Source: Flavobacteriales bacterium
GTDB lineage: Bacteria > Bacteroidota > Bacteroidia > Flavobacteriales_F > PHOS-HE28
NCBI GenBank assembly: GCA_016715995.1
Contig: JADJXF010000009.1
Span: 186,001 to 250,000, forward strand
Direction of reading: 5' to 3'
DNA: 64,000 bases
In this document: in pieces, positions 53,944 to 63,457 of the stretch
Layout: each line of letters opens with the position of its first letter
Numbering within the stretch: the first letter of the stretch is position 1
Notes under the pieces: model-generated
Seen by the model: only the letters and a program-made list of their open reading frames with translations
What the model was told of the DNA's origin: nothing
Database searches by the model: none
Translations under genes and position numbers: made by a program

Positions 53944-56197
53944 ACAATCGCTCATCCTCGGTACATGTGCACTGAGCGCCCTGAACCTGATGGGACAGGT
54001 GGAGATCCTTGCTCCCTTGCAGACGAGACCGGTGCCTGAAGCCCTGGAGGCCCAGCGGAAATCTGAAGGACTGAACACGTACTTCATCTACCAATACGCC
54101 ACCCAGCAGCTACCGGTGCAGGACGATTTCTCCATCGACCGCACGCGGAAGCGCTGGGCGCAACCGGGCGAAGCCGGCGTCACGCTCACGAATACGATCT
54201 ACCAGCTGGAAGTAGGCGGGAGTTCCACTTGGGACATGGAGTACAGCAGCGACACCACCTTCCTCTACACCACGGACCTGAATGAGCCCGTGACGACCAC
54301 GCGGACACCGTTGACGGAGGTGACCGTCACGGTGCGCAACCTCACGCTGTATCCCCCGACCGAATCGAATGTGCAGGCCTGGCCACCCTACAATGTGTTC
54401 GACACGATCCAGAACCCATCGCCCGACATCTTCCCGCTTACAGGCGATCTGGTGCAGGATTCCTTGATGGTCTACACCGTGGCGCCAGCCTCCGGCACTT
54501 ACACCAATCCAGATGGTAGCGTGGTGCCGATGGTGCTCTGGCAGGATGATGACGTTTACGTGAACGCCACTTACCCGATCGATCCGCCGACGGTCGGTGT
54601 GGCCACTTTCGATGGGCTGGCACGCAACGGTTACCCGTACAATTTCGCGCAGTACTCGGCCCACGGCATCGCGGACAAGCTCACATCGGTTCCGATCAAC
54701 CTGTCAGCCAACATCCCTGCGGATTCGCTCTACCTCAGTTTCTTCTACCAGCCGCAGGGCCTCAGCGGCGACATCAACCCGCAGCCGCAGGACAGCCTTG
54801 TGCTGGAACTCTACGCGCCCGATGAGGAGACTTGGTACCGCGTATGGCGCACACCCTATCTGCCGCTGCAGCCATTCGAGCAGGTGCTGGTGCCCATCAC
54901 CCTCACCAAGTTCCTGAAGCCGGATTTCCAGTTCCGCTTCCTCAACTACGCCACGCTGAGCGGATCATTCGATCACTGGCACTTGGATTACGTGCGCTTG
55001 GGCGCACAGCGGACCTTCGACGATACCCGGTTGATCGACGTGGCTTACGTGATGCCGGAATCGAGCCTGCTGGAGACCTACACGAGCGTTCCCTTCAACA
55101 GGTTCGCGGCTGCACCAGCGGCTTACATGGCGCCGAGCGTAACGTTACCGTTGAAGAATCTGGACAATCAGGACCGCTTCATCACCTACGGGATGCTGGC
55201 GAAGGAGGAGAACGCGGCGCCGGTGAGCCTTTTCAGCAATGGGCTCAGCAGTAGCGGCAATGCGAGCACCACGATCCCAAGCCTCCATCCGGTGAACAGC
55301 GCACCCAACAACTTCACCTATGATCCATCGCTCTCCACCGATGCAGCGTTCTGGCGTGTGAAGTTCTGGAGGACCAACACCATGCCCGACATCAACCGGT
55401 ACAACGACACCACGGCCTTCATCCAGGAGTTGAGCAATTACCTGGCCTACGACGATGGTAGCGCCGAGATGGGCTACAGCCTGAACGTGGCCGGCGCCAT
55501 GCTGGCCTACCGGTTCGATATTGTAGGGGAGGACTCTTTGCGCGCAGTGCGGTTGTATTTCAATCCGCAGGCGAACGATCCGGCGTCATCACCGAATCCA
55601 TTGCAGGGTTCGTTTCTGCTCACGATCTGGTCGAGCATCACTCCGGAGGCGGTCATTCATCGGAACTTCAGCTTCTCCTCGCCGGAGTATCGGCTCGAGG
55701 GCCTCAATCGATTCGTGGAATACCCGCTTGATGTGGTTGTGCCGGTATCGGGGACGTTCTACGTGGGCTGGACCCAGACCACCGGCACGCGCATGAACCT
55801 CGGATTCGACCGCAACCGCAACAACCAGAATAAGATCTTCTACAAGACGGGCCTCAGCTTTCAGTCCACAACGCACCAAGGATCGCTCATGATGCGTCCG
55901 GTATTCGTTTCGGCGTACGACCCTTTCACCGGGCTGCCTGACAATGAATCAGGTGGAACGGAGATGAGGGTGTATCCGAATCCTGCTTCAGATGCCGTCG
56001 TCGTTGTTTCTGAAGCGGCGGGTCCCGGTTCCACTGTCCAGATCGTAGATGCCACCGGTCGCCTAGCTGCACAGGAACCGTTTATGAATGGCCGACCAAT
56101 CCAGACCGCCGCGCTAGGCGAGGGTCTCTACGTGCTGCGCATCCTCAGTCGGGAAGGCCAGCCCGTCGGGCAGCAGAGGCTCGTGATCCAACGGTGA
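53930..56197 (+). CDS. Secreted protein with type IX sorting tail
   Basis: A 755-residue exported protein. A signal peptide (LILGTCALSALNLMGQ) is followed by ~650 residues of beta-rich sequence that I do not assign to a known enzyme. The last ~75 residues are a type IX C-terminal domain: MRVYPNPASDAVVVVSEAAG, TVQIVDATGRLAAQE, LGEGLYVLRI. The ATG at 53930 lies inside the end of the PASTA gene, so the two are probably translationally linked, and its stop overlaps the rluD start. Its constant position between the PASTA gene and rluD suggests a link to cell-envelope work. Confidence 0.85.
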   Translation: MITLRQSLILGTCALSALNLMGQVEILAPLQTRPVPEALEAQRKSEGLNTYFIYQYATQQLPVQDDFSIDRTRKRWAQPGEAGVTLTNTIYQLEVGGSSTWDMEYSSDTTFLYTTDLNEPVTTTRTPLTEVTVTVRNLTLYPPTESNVQAWPPYNVFDTIQNPSPDIFPLTGDLVQDSLMVYTVAPASGTYTNPDGSVVPMVLWQDDDVYVNATYPIDPPTVGVATFDGLARNGYPYNFAQYSAHGIADKLTSVPINLSANIPADSLYLSFFYQPQGLSGDINPQPQDSLVLELYAPDEETWYRVWRTPYLPLQPFEQVLVPITLTKFLKPDFQFRFLNYATLSGSFDHWHLDYVRLGAQRTFDDTRLIDVAYVMPESSLLETYTSVPFNRFAAAPAAYMAPSVTLPLKNLDNQDRFITYGMLAKEENAAPVSLFSNGLSSSGNASTTIPSLHPVNSAPNNFTYDPSLSTDAAFWRVKFWRTNTMPDINRYNDTTAFIQELSNYLAYDDGSAEMGYSLNVAGAMLAYRFDIVGEDSLRAVRLYFNPQANDPASSPNPLQGSFLLTIWSSITPEAVIHRNFSFSSPEYRLEGLNRFVEYPLDVVVPVSGTFYVGWTQTTGTRMNLGFDRNRNNQNKIFYKTGLSFQSTTHQGSLMMRPVFVSAYDPFTGLPDNESGGTEMRVYPNPASDAVVVVSEAAGPGSTVQIVDATGRLAAQEPFMNGRPIQTAALGEGLYVLRILSREGQPVGQQRLVIQR

Positions 56198-57288
56198 TGG
56201 TGGAGGAGAGCCAAGAGCCCGCCGCCGATGAGCAGGAGCTCTATGAGCATCACCGCATCGTCTGCGACCCGAAGCAGACGCTGATTCGGCTGGACAAGTT
56301 CCTCTTCGACCGGCTGGCCAACACCTCGCGCACCCGTATCCAGGTCGCGGCGAAGGCCGGCAACGTGCGGGTGAACGACGTCGCTGCCAAGCCCAGCCAG
56401 AAGGTGAAGCCTGGTGATGTGATCAGCATCGTGCTGCCCTATCCGCAGCGCGAGGTGGAACTGCTTCCGGAAGACATCCCGCTGAAGATCCTCTACGAGG
56501 ATGCGCACGTCGTGGTGATCGATAAGCCCGCCGGACTCGTGGTGCATCCGGGCCATGGGAATTGGACGGGCACACTGGTGAATGCGCTCCTGTTCCATTT
56601 CGGCAAGCTTCCCTCCACGCCCGGCGCGGAGATCCCGCGTCCAGGATTGGTGCATCGGCTGGACAAGGATACCAGCGGCGTGATGGTGGTGGGCAAGACC
56701 GAGGAGGCCCTCACGCACCTGGCGCGGCAGTTCTTCGACCGCTCCAGCGACCGCCGGTACAATGCGCTCGTGTGGGGCGATTTTGACGAGGACGAGGGCG
56801 TGATCGAGGGGAACATCGGCCGCAGCCACAAGGATCGGACGGTGATGCAGGTGTTCCCCGATGGCGAGCTTGGCAAGACCGCCATCACGCGTTGGCGCGT
56901 AATCGAGCGCTTCCGTTATGTGACGCTGGTGGAGTGCAAGCTGGAGACCGGGCGCACGCATCAGATCCGCGTGCATCTGCAATGGACCGGCCATCCGCTC
57001 TTCAATGATGCGGCCTATGGCGGCGACCGCATCCTGAAGGGCACCACCTTCACCAAGTACCGCCAGTTCGTGGAGAACTGCTTCGACCTGTTGCCGCGCC
57101 AAGCGCTGCACGCGCGCACGTTGGACTTCACGCATCCTGCTACAGGCGAGCGCCTCCGGTTCGAGAGCCCGTTGCCGGCGGACATGCAGGCAGTGCTCGC
57201 CAAATGGCGCGGGTACACCACCGTGAAGCCCTTGGACGATGACGACGAGGAGCCTCTGGACAAGGAGGCGGTGAACAATCTGAAGTGA
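56197..57288 (+). CDS. rluD: Ribosomal large-subunit pseudouridine synthase (RluD type)
   Basis: A 363-residue pseudouridine synthase. An S4 RNA-binding domain (~30-95: IRLDKFLFDRLANTSRTRI, VRVNDVAAKPSQKVKPGD) precedes the catalytic domain with LYEDAHVVVIDKPAGLVVHP, LVHRLDKDTSGVMVV (catalytic Asp in RLDKDTSG) and ETGRTHQIRVHLQ. It acts on 23S rRNA helix 69 (RluD positions 1911, 1915, 1917), which rlmH then methylates; both enzymes are encoded here. The acidic tail (DDDDEEPLDKEAVNNLK) is an extension. The last codons form part of a 71-base repeat. The ATG overlaps the upstream stop as TGATG. Confidence 0.92.
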   Translation: MVEESQEPAADEQELYEHHRIVCDPKQTLIRLDKFLFDRLANTSRTRIQVAAKAGNVRVNDVAAKPSQKVKPGDVISIVLPYPQREVELLPEDIPLKILYEDAHVVVIDKPAGLVVHPGHGNWTGTLVNALLFHFGKLPSTPGAEIPRPGLVHRLDKDTSGVMVVGKTEEALTHLARQFFDRSSDRRYNALVWGDFDEDEGVIEGNIGRSHKDRTVMQVFPDGELGKTAITRWRVIERFRYVTLVECKLETGRTHQIRVHLQWTGHPLFNDAAYGGDRILKGTTFTKYRQFVENCFDLLPRQALHARTLDFTHPATGERLRFESPLPADMQAVLAKWRGYTTVKPLDDDDEEPLDKEAVNNLK

Positions 57289-57337
57289 TCGCTTCAGTCG
57301 GGGATCGGACCGGAGTCGCGGATGACCTTACCCGAAT
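57267..57337 (+). repeat. 71-base direct repeat, copy 1 (rluD end)
   Basis: This sequence recurs at 63458-63528 with two mismatches (57309 and 57330). It contains the last codons and stop of rluD and, on the minus strand, the last codons and stop of a menE gene. The two copies flank the three-gene exported-protein block. Confidence 0.9.
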
Positions 57338-57385
57338 GCGTTCGGCTGAACCTGTGGAGAGCATCCGTTTAGGCCAGGTGGACAT
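57294..57385 (-). pseudogene. Decayed menE C-terminal remnant beside rluD
   Basis: Reading the minus strand, the codons RTHSGKVIRDSGPIPD then stop equal the end of the menE-like gene at the right edge of the window (RTDSGKVIRDSGPIPD). Upstream, DALHRFS and, in a shifted frame, STWPKR match its VQALRRIR and HEWPRR. There is a net 4-base deletion and an in-frame stop between these pieces. This is a relic, not a gene, and supports a past rluD-menE junction at this spot. Confidence 0.7.
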
Positions 57386-57426
57386 CAGAGGCTTCCTTCG
57401 AGTTCTCAACTTCTCATCAACCGCTC

Positions 57427-57457
57427 TTGGAATCCGCGGAACGGCGCTTTAGGTTCG
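57427..57457 (+). promoter_or_regulatory. Promoter for the SprB-repeat gene
   Basis: TTG at 57427-57429 and TAGGTTCG at 57450-57457, with 20 bases between, fit the Bacteroidota -33/-7 arrangement. The ATG at 57478 lies 20 bases downstream. This is the best-spaced promoter in the window. The rest of the gap from 57289 holds only the menE remnant. Confidence 0.5.
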
Positions 57458-57477
57458 TTCTCATCGATTCCACCGTC

Positions 57478-58791
57478 ATGCGTATACCCCCCATTTTTAG
57501 CCGATTAACGGCGCTCGCAGCGATTCTCCTGCCGATTGCGCACCATGCTCAAACCCTGAGCATCACCCTTGCGCCCAGTGACTACAACGGTTATAACATC
57601 TCGTGTTTCGGCATGAGGGATGGCACGGTGGATGCCACCGTTACAGGAGGAACGCCTCCATACAGCTTCAAGTGGTCCAACGGCGCGGAAACGGAGGATC
57701 TCACGAGCGTTTCCGCCGGTTACTACAAGATCCAGGTGATGGATGCCGATTCCATCGTGGCTGGCGCCGAGATCACGCTCGTAGAGCCGATGAACATGAA
57801 GATCGCCACCGAGCCTTATGTCTATCCCAACGGCTTCAATGTGAGCTGCCACGAGTGCTACAACGGGAGCATCGACGTGACGGTGTACAACGGCGTGCCT
57901 CCGTACAGTTACGAATGGAGTGATGCGGCCAGCACGCAGGACCGCAGCGGCCTGGGTCCGATGAAGTACGCCGTGAAGGTGACGGACGCGAACGATTGTA
58001 TAGCAAGCTCCGAGACCGTGTACCTCACCCAGCCCGAGCGCAATGATTGGATGATGGAGGGGAACGCGGGCACCGATGCGGGCCAGCATTTCTTCGGAAC
58101 CACAGACGAGCAGGATGTGGTGTTCAAAAGCAATAGCACGGAGCGGCTGCGGCTGCTGAGCGATGGTCGCATCAGGCTGGATGGGCATGCCGCCATCGGG
58201 AAGGGATTCCTTTACATCGATAGCCTGGGCATTCTGAAGGGCGGGTCTAATCCGTACTACGCGCCATCGGGTCCGTGTCATCTGTTGGACTTTTCCCCAT
58301 TCTGGGAAACCCGAGGCAATCATTTCGGCGGACTCTGCCCTGAGGAGATGCCCGTGCTTGGCACGCAGAGCAATGATCCGCTGCATATCATCACCAATGG
58401 ATTTGTCCGGATGACCATCACGGCCGATGGAAAGGTGGGCATCGGTACCGGAGCGACTAGTGGTGCCGTTGATGGCTACCGCCTGTACGTGGAGGACGGC
58501 ATCGTCACGCGCGACGTGCTGGTGAAGAACGGCCCTTGGCCGGACTATGTGTTCAGCGATGCCTACCGCCTGATGCCGATGGGCGAGCTGCGCGCCTTCG
58601 TGCAGCGCAACAGCCACCTGCCGGGCATCCCCTCGGCCAGTGAAGTGGAAGAGAAAGGCGGGGTGGAGGTGGGCGACCTGCAGCGGCGCATGCTGGAGGT
58701 GGTGGAGCAGCAGGCGTTGTACATCCTGCAGCTGGAGGAGCGCTTGGCGCGCACCGAGCAGCGACTGACCACCCTCGAAGCGTCGAAGTGA
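57478..58791 (+). CDS. Exported SprB-repeat protein with coiled-coil tail
   Basis: A 437-residue protein. A signal peptide (LTALAAILLPIAHHAQ) is followed by two SprB-type repeats (DGTVDATVTGGTPPYSFKWS; GSIDVTVYNGVPPYSYEWSD), a family found on Bacteroidota adhesins such as the gliding protein SprB. The middle part contains KSNSTERLRLLSDGRIRLDG and MTITADGKVGIGTGA, as in trimeric fibre-like proteins. The C-terminal ~90 residues read YVFSDAYRLMPMGELRAFV, NSHLPGIPSASEVEEKGGVE and a heptad coiled coil, a tail common in Bacteroidota fibre proteins. It has no PNP sorting domain. It is probably a surface adhesin-like fibre. Its stop overlaps the next start (TGATG). Confidence 0.82.
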   Translation: MRIPPIFSRLTALAAILLPIAHHAQTLSITLAPSDYNGYNISCFGMRDGTVDATVTGGTPPYSFKWSNGAETEDLTSVSAGYYKIQVMDADSIVAGAEITLVEPMNMKIATEPYVYPNGFNVSCHECYNGSIDVTVYNGVPPYSYEWSDAASTQDRSGLGPMKYAVKVTDANDCIASSETVYLTQPERNDWMMEGNAGTDAGQHFFGTTDEQDVVFKSNSTERLRLLSDGRIRLDGHAAIGKGFLYIDSLGILKGGSNPYYAPSGPCHLLDFSPFWETRGNHFGGLCPEEMPVLGTQSNDPLHIITNGFVRMTITADGKVGIGTGATSGAVDGYRLYVEDGIVTRDVLVKNGPWPDYVFSDAYRLMPMGELRAFVQRNSHLPGIPSASEVEEKGGVEVGDLQRRMLEVVEQQALYILQLEERLARTEQRLTTLEASK

Positions 58792-61700
58792 TGCGCGCGG
58801 CCCTGCACACGGTTGCCATCGCCGCGCTATTGGCCATGGCACAGGCGAAGGGACAGACCCCGTACCCCGACCTCACGCTCCAGGACCTGACTTGGACTGA
58901 CGGGACGCACCACATTGGGGTTACCCAGAAGATACTGTCGCCGTCCACACCGGACCTGCCGGTAGCCATCAGCGGCACTGCCGATGCCGAATTCGTGAGT
59001 GGCACTCAGGTGCGCTTGCGGCCCGGCTTCCATGCGGGAGGCTTTGCGTTGAATGAAGGTCAGTTCCACGCCTATATCGGTGAAGCGCTTGGCCCCGTGG
59101 GCGATGTGATCATCATCAGTCCCGATGTGAATGGCAACGACCCCTACGGCGGCATCGCGGACAACGTGATCCATGTACACAAATGGGAGAAGGTGGAGGT
59201 GGGGTTGAGGCTGCCGCAGGAATACCAGGATGCGATTGATCGGTTCTTCGCTAGCTATTATACCAATGGGGTGACCAACGACGCTACTCCGGGCAACGTG
59301 GATGCGGTGCATGACCTAAATCCGTATGCCGATGACTCGTTGCAATTGGTGATGACCTTGACGCGGCCCGATGGCTCGCAGCTGATCAAGTGGGGCTACT
59401 TTGCCCGAGAGGCGAAGTGGTTTCTCCCGAACAATGAATCGGTATGGCTGATTAACGACGCAGCGCATCCGTTGAACCATTACGTCCGTTTCCGCTTCTC
59501 ACCCGATCAAGGAGGGACCTGGAACATCGCCCTATCCGCTAAAGCACCACACACAAGAACCGAAGGGAATCTACAACTGGATGAACTGCTCTATACCGGC
59601 TTTGTGCTCAACTGCACTTCCAGACTTCCGGACAACAAAGGGCCGTTGAGCGTGAATCAGAACAACGGGCGCATGCTCTGGCATGCAGAGACGGGTGAAC
59701 ATTTCTTTGGGCTTGGCACCAACCTCGCTGATAAGAGCGGTGGACTCACTAACAATCCCAGCACCTACAGGCTCCTGCGCCGGGATTTCGATTTCTTCAA
59801 GGAGGTGATGGACGACCTGCACGATGTGGGGGGCAATTTCGTGCGCATGTGGCTGATGCGGAACCTCTTTCAGCCGGAGTGGAGGAATCTGGGCGTGTAT
59901 GATGCCTACACGACCGATAGCCCATGTGAGAACGCCCCGGTGGAATTCACGGTCAACGGCAATGGTCAGTTCAACAGCTGGGCTTTCGACCGAATGGTAG
60001 AGCATGCCCGGACCAAGGGCATCTACATCCAGCTCTGCATCGATCCGAACCTGCCGATCATCAATTACGAGAGATTCCACTGGGGCTTCAATCCTTACTT
60101 CGTCAACTATGTGGAGCGGCATCCTGAAACGAATGCTCTGAACAGGCTCGATATGGAGCGCTTCTTCTACTCGTATCCGGACAATGACCCGGAAAATGAG
60201 CCGTATCGCGACCAGGGAGCGCTGTACTTCTGGAAGCGGAAGTACAAATACATCATGAGCCGTTGGGGGTACTCCGTGAACGTGCCCATCATTGAGCCAT
60301 TCAACGAGATTGATCAGATGCCATCCTACCGATACTCCGACTTGACGGGTGGCAACAACTCGAATTGCCCAGAGAACCTGGTTGTCTGGAACGAGGACAC
60401 CGGTTTACCAGGCACTTATGATGCATGGCTCTCCGATATCATCAGCTATGTGAAGGATCCGGCCGTGCCCTCGAACCCGGTGGAATCGCCGCTCGGGGAG
60501 AGTGGCAAACTCTTCATCTCAGGCACCGGGCAGAGCAGCGGGAGCAACCCGGATTGGAACAAGCCGAACGAGAACCCCCATCTCGACCTGACCGATGTCC
60601 ACGAAGGTCTCTACAACGGAAGCGGTGAACTTGAACGCGGCTTTGACCAAAGTCAATTACACCGGAATGCGCACGCTACGCAGCAAGGGGGGAATGCGGT
60701 CAAGCGACCTTTCCGTCAAGGCGAGTTCCAGTGGTATGCAAGCGTTGATCATGACTTCAACCCTGCAACAGATGCGTTTCCAACTGAGAGCGTGTTTGAT
60801 AACTACGACGTCTCCTTCCACAACGAGCTCTGGGCAAGCACCTTCTTCGGCAACTTTACTGCTGGCACCACATGGCATTGGCCTAGGGTGTTCTGGTGGG
60901 AACGAGGGTTGCATGATCATGCTGCTGACCCATTGAATGCATACCAACAAGGGGCCTTCTCCCAGGTCCTTGGCGCACCCAATGCGCTTGATGTGAACGG
61001 GAATAGAGTAGATGTGGTCAATCGAAAGCTCCACCATCACTTCCGTCCCATCGCGAACATGTTGGCGAACCCGGATTGGCAGGCTTACGGCTTCTTCGAT
61101 GATGAGTTTGTTGCAAAGAAGCAGATAGACCCCACGCACAGGCTTGAGTGCTTCTACCTGCAGAATACGATCGGTTCACTGGCGATCGGCTGGGTTCACA
61201 ATCGAGAGGCTCACTGGGAGAACGCCTTCTATGTGACCAGTCTGGTTCAAAACTACGCGGGATGCCCCGCGCCATACCTGAATGCGCTGGTGCTTGATGG
61301 ATTCCTGCCGGAGCACGATTACTACATCACCTGGTTCCCCACTCGATTGAACACGACGGAAGGTGACCTCCCGGAAGAGGACGTTTGGAACAGCGGGGTC
61401 ACCACCAGCGTCCTACTCGATTTCAGCAGCACGCCGTTGGGCGGTGTGCTTAACCACCATTTGGACACGTTGCATTCCGACTACGCCTTCATCATCTCAA
61501 CCGGACCAATCGAGAAAGGCCGACGGATCGATGAGCTGGTGGCCCCGTCGCAAGCACCTGATTGGGGCTTCATCGCATACCCGAATCCGGCGACCGACGA
61601 GTTGAACCTGCGTTTCGAGGTCGATGCCGTTAGAGATATTGATCTCTTCGATGTCTTAGGCAAGCGACTCAAGAATTGGAATAATGTGGGTGGTGTTGAG

Positions 61701-61796
61701 GCGAGGCTGGCTTTGGAAGGCCTATCTAAGGGCTTTTACACTTTGCGTGTGAGCTCAGCGGAAGGCTACAACTCGAAAACACTGATAATTCAATAG
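58791..61796 (+). CDS. Secreted putative glycoside hydrolase with type IX sorting tail
   Basis: A 1001-residue exported protein (signal LHTVAIAALLAMAQAKGQ). Residues ~290-700 look like a clan-A TIM barrel: MLWHAETGEHFFGLGTNLAD, GGNFVRMWLMRNLF, GIYIQLCIDPNLP, then PIIEPFNEIDQMPSYRYSD, where the NE pair is the typical acid/base, and a later GEFQW whose Glu could be the nucleophile. I cannot name the GH family. The last ~75 residues are a type IX C-terminal domain: FIAYPNPATDELNLRFEVDA, IDLFDVLGKRLKNW, LSKGFYTLRVSS. The ATG at 58791 overlaps the previous stop; GTG at 58788 is less likely. Confidence 0.75.
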   Translation: MRAALHTVAIAALLAMAQAKGQTPYPDLTLQDLTWTDGTHHIGVTQKILSPSTPDLPVAISGTADAEFVSGTQVRLRPGFHAGGFALNEGQFHAYIGEALGPVGDVIIISPDVNGNDPYGGIADNVIHVHKWEKVEVGLRLPQEYQDAIDRFFASYYTNGVTNDATPGNVDAVHDLNPYADDSLQLVMTLTRPDGSQLIKWGYFAREAKWFLPNNESVWLINDAAHPLNHYVRFRFSPDQGGTWNIALSAKAPHTRTEGNLQLDELLYTGFVLNCTSRLPDNKGPLSVNQNNGRMLWHAETGEHFFGLGTNLADKSGGLTNNPSTYRLLRRDFDFFKEVMDDLHDVGGNFVRMWLMRNLFQPEWRNLGVYDAYTTDSPCENAPVEFTVNGNGQFNSWAFDRMVEHARTKGIYIQLCIDPNLPIINYERFHWGFNPYFVNYVERHPETNALNRLDMERFFYSYPDNDPENEPYRDQGALYFWKRKYKYIMSRWGYSVNVPIIEPFNEIDQMPSYRYSDLTGGNNSNCPENLVVWNEDTGLPGTYDAWLSDIISYVKDPAVPSNPVESPLGESGKLFISGTGQSSGSNPDWNKPNENPHLDLTDVHEGLYNGSGELERGFDQSQLHRNAHATQQGGNAVKRPFRQGEFQWYASVDHDFNPATDAFPTESVFDNYDVSFHNELWASTFFGNFTAGTTWHWPRVFWWERGLHDHAADPLNAYQQGAFSQVLGAPNALDVNGNRVDVVNRKLHHHFRPIANMLANPDWQAYGFFDDEFVAKKQIDPTHRLECFYLQNTIGSLAIGWVHNREAHWENAFYVTSLVQNYAGCPAPYLNALVLDGFLPEHDYYITWFPTRLNTTEGDLPEEDVWNSGVTTSVLLDFSSTPLGGVLNHHLDTLHSDYAFIISTGPIEKGRRIDELVAPSQAPDWGFIAYPNPATDELNLRFEVDAVRDIDLFDVLGKRLKNWNNVGGVEARLALEGLSKGFYTLRVSSAEGYNSKTLIIQ

Positions 61797-61799
61797 GCC

Positions 61800-63410
61800 G
61801 TGAGAACGATCATCTGCATACTGCTACTCATAGCCATTGCTCCGGGCATGGAAGCGCAACCGGTCTTCCAGAACCTCTATACCGGCAATGGTTCTGGGAA
61901 AATCAGGATGATTGAACTGGGCAATGGAGAGATTCTCATTTCCATGGCACTTCTGGAAGGTGTCAATGCTACCGGCGTGACCGTCCTCAGTGCCTCTGGT
62001 GAGGCACTGCGAAGTCACCTCTACCGTGTGGACACTCTATTGGTACTTCAATCGGTCAGAAAGGTCTCGGACAATCTCTTCTGCCTAGTCGGCGGATACT
62101 ACAAGGATGATTGTTCAGATAACCTCGGTGGCAAGTTCACTTATCCGGCGATCTGGTGGATGGATACGTTGGGACAGATCAGTAACCTCAAGCACTATCA
62201 GCTCAATGGTGGGAACTGCCCCATGATATTGGGCGATCTGTCGGTGTGCAATGACGGCTCCATCCTGGCCTGGGGGCGGGGCTTCGGCTTCTATGCCATG
62301 CGCTTCCTGGCAACCGGTGAGCTGGCTTGGGCGCGGCGGTTCATCGGAGTAGGTGGGGTGCAATTCGTGAAGGAGTTCCCGAACAGCGACCTGCTCGTTG
62401 GCATGAGCGTGCAGGGCGAGGGCGCGGTGGTGGCCCGCATGGATGCCGCAGGGAATTTCATCTGGTGCAAGAGTTACATCCGCCCGAAGGGCATGGTGCA
62501 TGATGCGCTCATCGAATCGGATGACGATGTCGTGATTGTAGGAGCAACAGACAGCATTGCATCCACGAATGTTTTCATACCTCTTCCGTCGTCATATCAG
62601 CCGAAGCTCTTCATGATGCGGCTGGATGGCGATGGCGAGGTGCAATGGTGCCGTGGCTATGAGAGCAACCCCAGGTGGTACCCACGGATAGCATCACGGA
62701 TCGAGAAGGCGCAGGACGGCAATTACTTGTTGCTCGCGAACATCGGGTTGTCTAACATCAACTATTTTCAATGGCCGTTCCTCATGAAATCAAGCATCAA
62801 TGGCGATACGCTCTGGACCCGCTCGTTCGGTGTGCCAGGTTTTCGTTACTTGTCAAGTGAGCTTCTGATGCATTCCGATGGTTCCATCATGTTCAATGGA
62901 ACGGTTGAAGGCAACTTGATGGATGGCCGAGGTGGAGCATCATACGTCTTCAAGGCCGATTCATTGGGCCACTTGCCCTGCTCCGAGCGTTACCAGCCCA
63001 TTCAGGTTTCGGAGCTTTTCCCCACGGCCAGCAGCATCACGTTGCTTTCCATGGATGGTGCCATCGCGCGGCCAGCATACATGGAGCAGGTATCGTACAC
63101 ACCGATACTCGCCGATGACGCATGTGTATTAATCAATGGCATTGGCAGCCCGGAGTCGGTGCGTCGTCAGCGCATCACCATCCGCCCCAACCCCAACACC
63201 GGCCGCTTCACGGTTCAGTTCTCCGACCCTCTGATGGCCGAGAGCTATTACAGCGTGTACGATGCGCTGGGCAAATTGCTTTACCAGCGCCCGCTGCCCG
63301 CAGGTGCCACCGTGGAGGAGATTGACCTCTCGCGCTTCGGGCGCGGCACCTACCTCATCAAGCTCACGGATCCGGAGGGGGCGCGGCATGAAAGGGTGGT
63401 GCTGGAGTAG
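61800..63410 (+). CDS. Secreted protein with type IX sorting tail
   Basis: A 536-residue exported protein starting at GTG 61800 (signal TIICILLLIAIAPGMEAQ). The middle is beta-rich with repeated patterns such as GNGEILISMALLEG, VSDNLFCLVGGYYKDD, CNDGSILAWGRGFGFYAM and IEKAQDGNYLLLANIG, suggesting a propeller of ~6 blades of the kind seen in outer-membrane or extracellular Bacteroidota proteins. The last ~75 residues are a type IX domain: ITIRPNPNTGRFTVQFSDPL, YYSVYDALGKLLYQR, LSRFGRGTYLIKLTD. Its function is unknown. It is the last gene of the block closed by the 71-base repeat. Confidence 0.8.
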   Translation: MRTIICILLLIAIAPGMEAQPVFQNLYTGNGSGKIRMIELGNGEILISMALLEGVNATGVTVLSASGEALRSHLYRVDTLLVLQSVRKVSDNLFCLVGGYYKDDCSDNLGGKFTYPAIWWMDTLGQISNLKHYQLNGGNCPMILGDLSVCNDGSILAWGRGFGFYAMRFLATGELAWARRFIGVGGVQFVKEFPNSDLLVGMSVQGEGAVVARMDAAGNFIWCKSYIRPKGMVHDALIESDDDVVIVGATDSIASTNVFIPLPSSYQPKLFMMRLDGDGEVQWCRGYESNPRWYPRIASRIEKAQDGNYLLLANIGLSNINYFQWPFLMKSSINGDTLWTRSFGVPGFRYLSSELLMHSDGSIMFNGTVEGNLMDGRGGASYVFKADSLGHLPCSERYQPIQVSELFPTASSITLLSMDGAIARPAYMEQVSYTPILADDACVLINGIGSPESVRRQRITIRPNPNTGRFTVQFSDPLMAESYYSVYDALGKLLYQRPLPAGATVEEIDLSRFGRGTYLIKLTDPEGARHERVVLE

Positions 63411-63457
63411 CATCTGGCGCTGCACGCCTGATGAAGAGGCCGTCAAGGTGCCTGATC

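Noticed and set aside
57478..63410. Composite transposon as cause of the repeat-flanked block
   Set aside because: There is no transposase, no terminal inverted repeats, and the flanking repeat is the end of two housekeeping genes rather than an insertion-sequence end.
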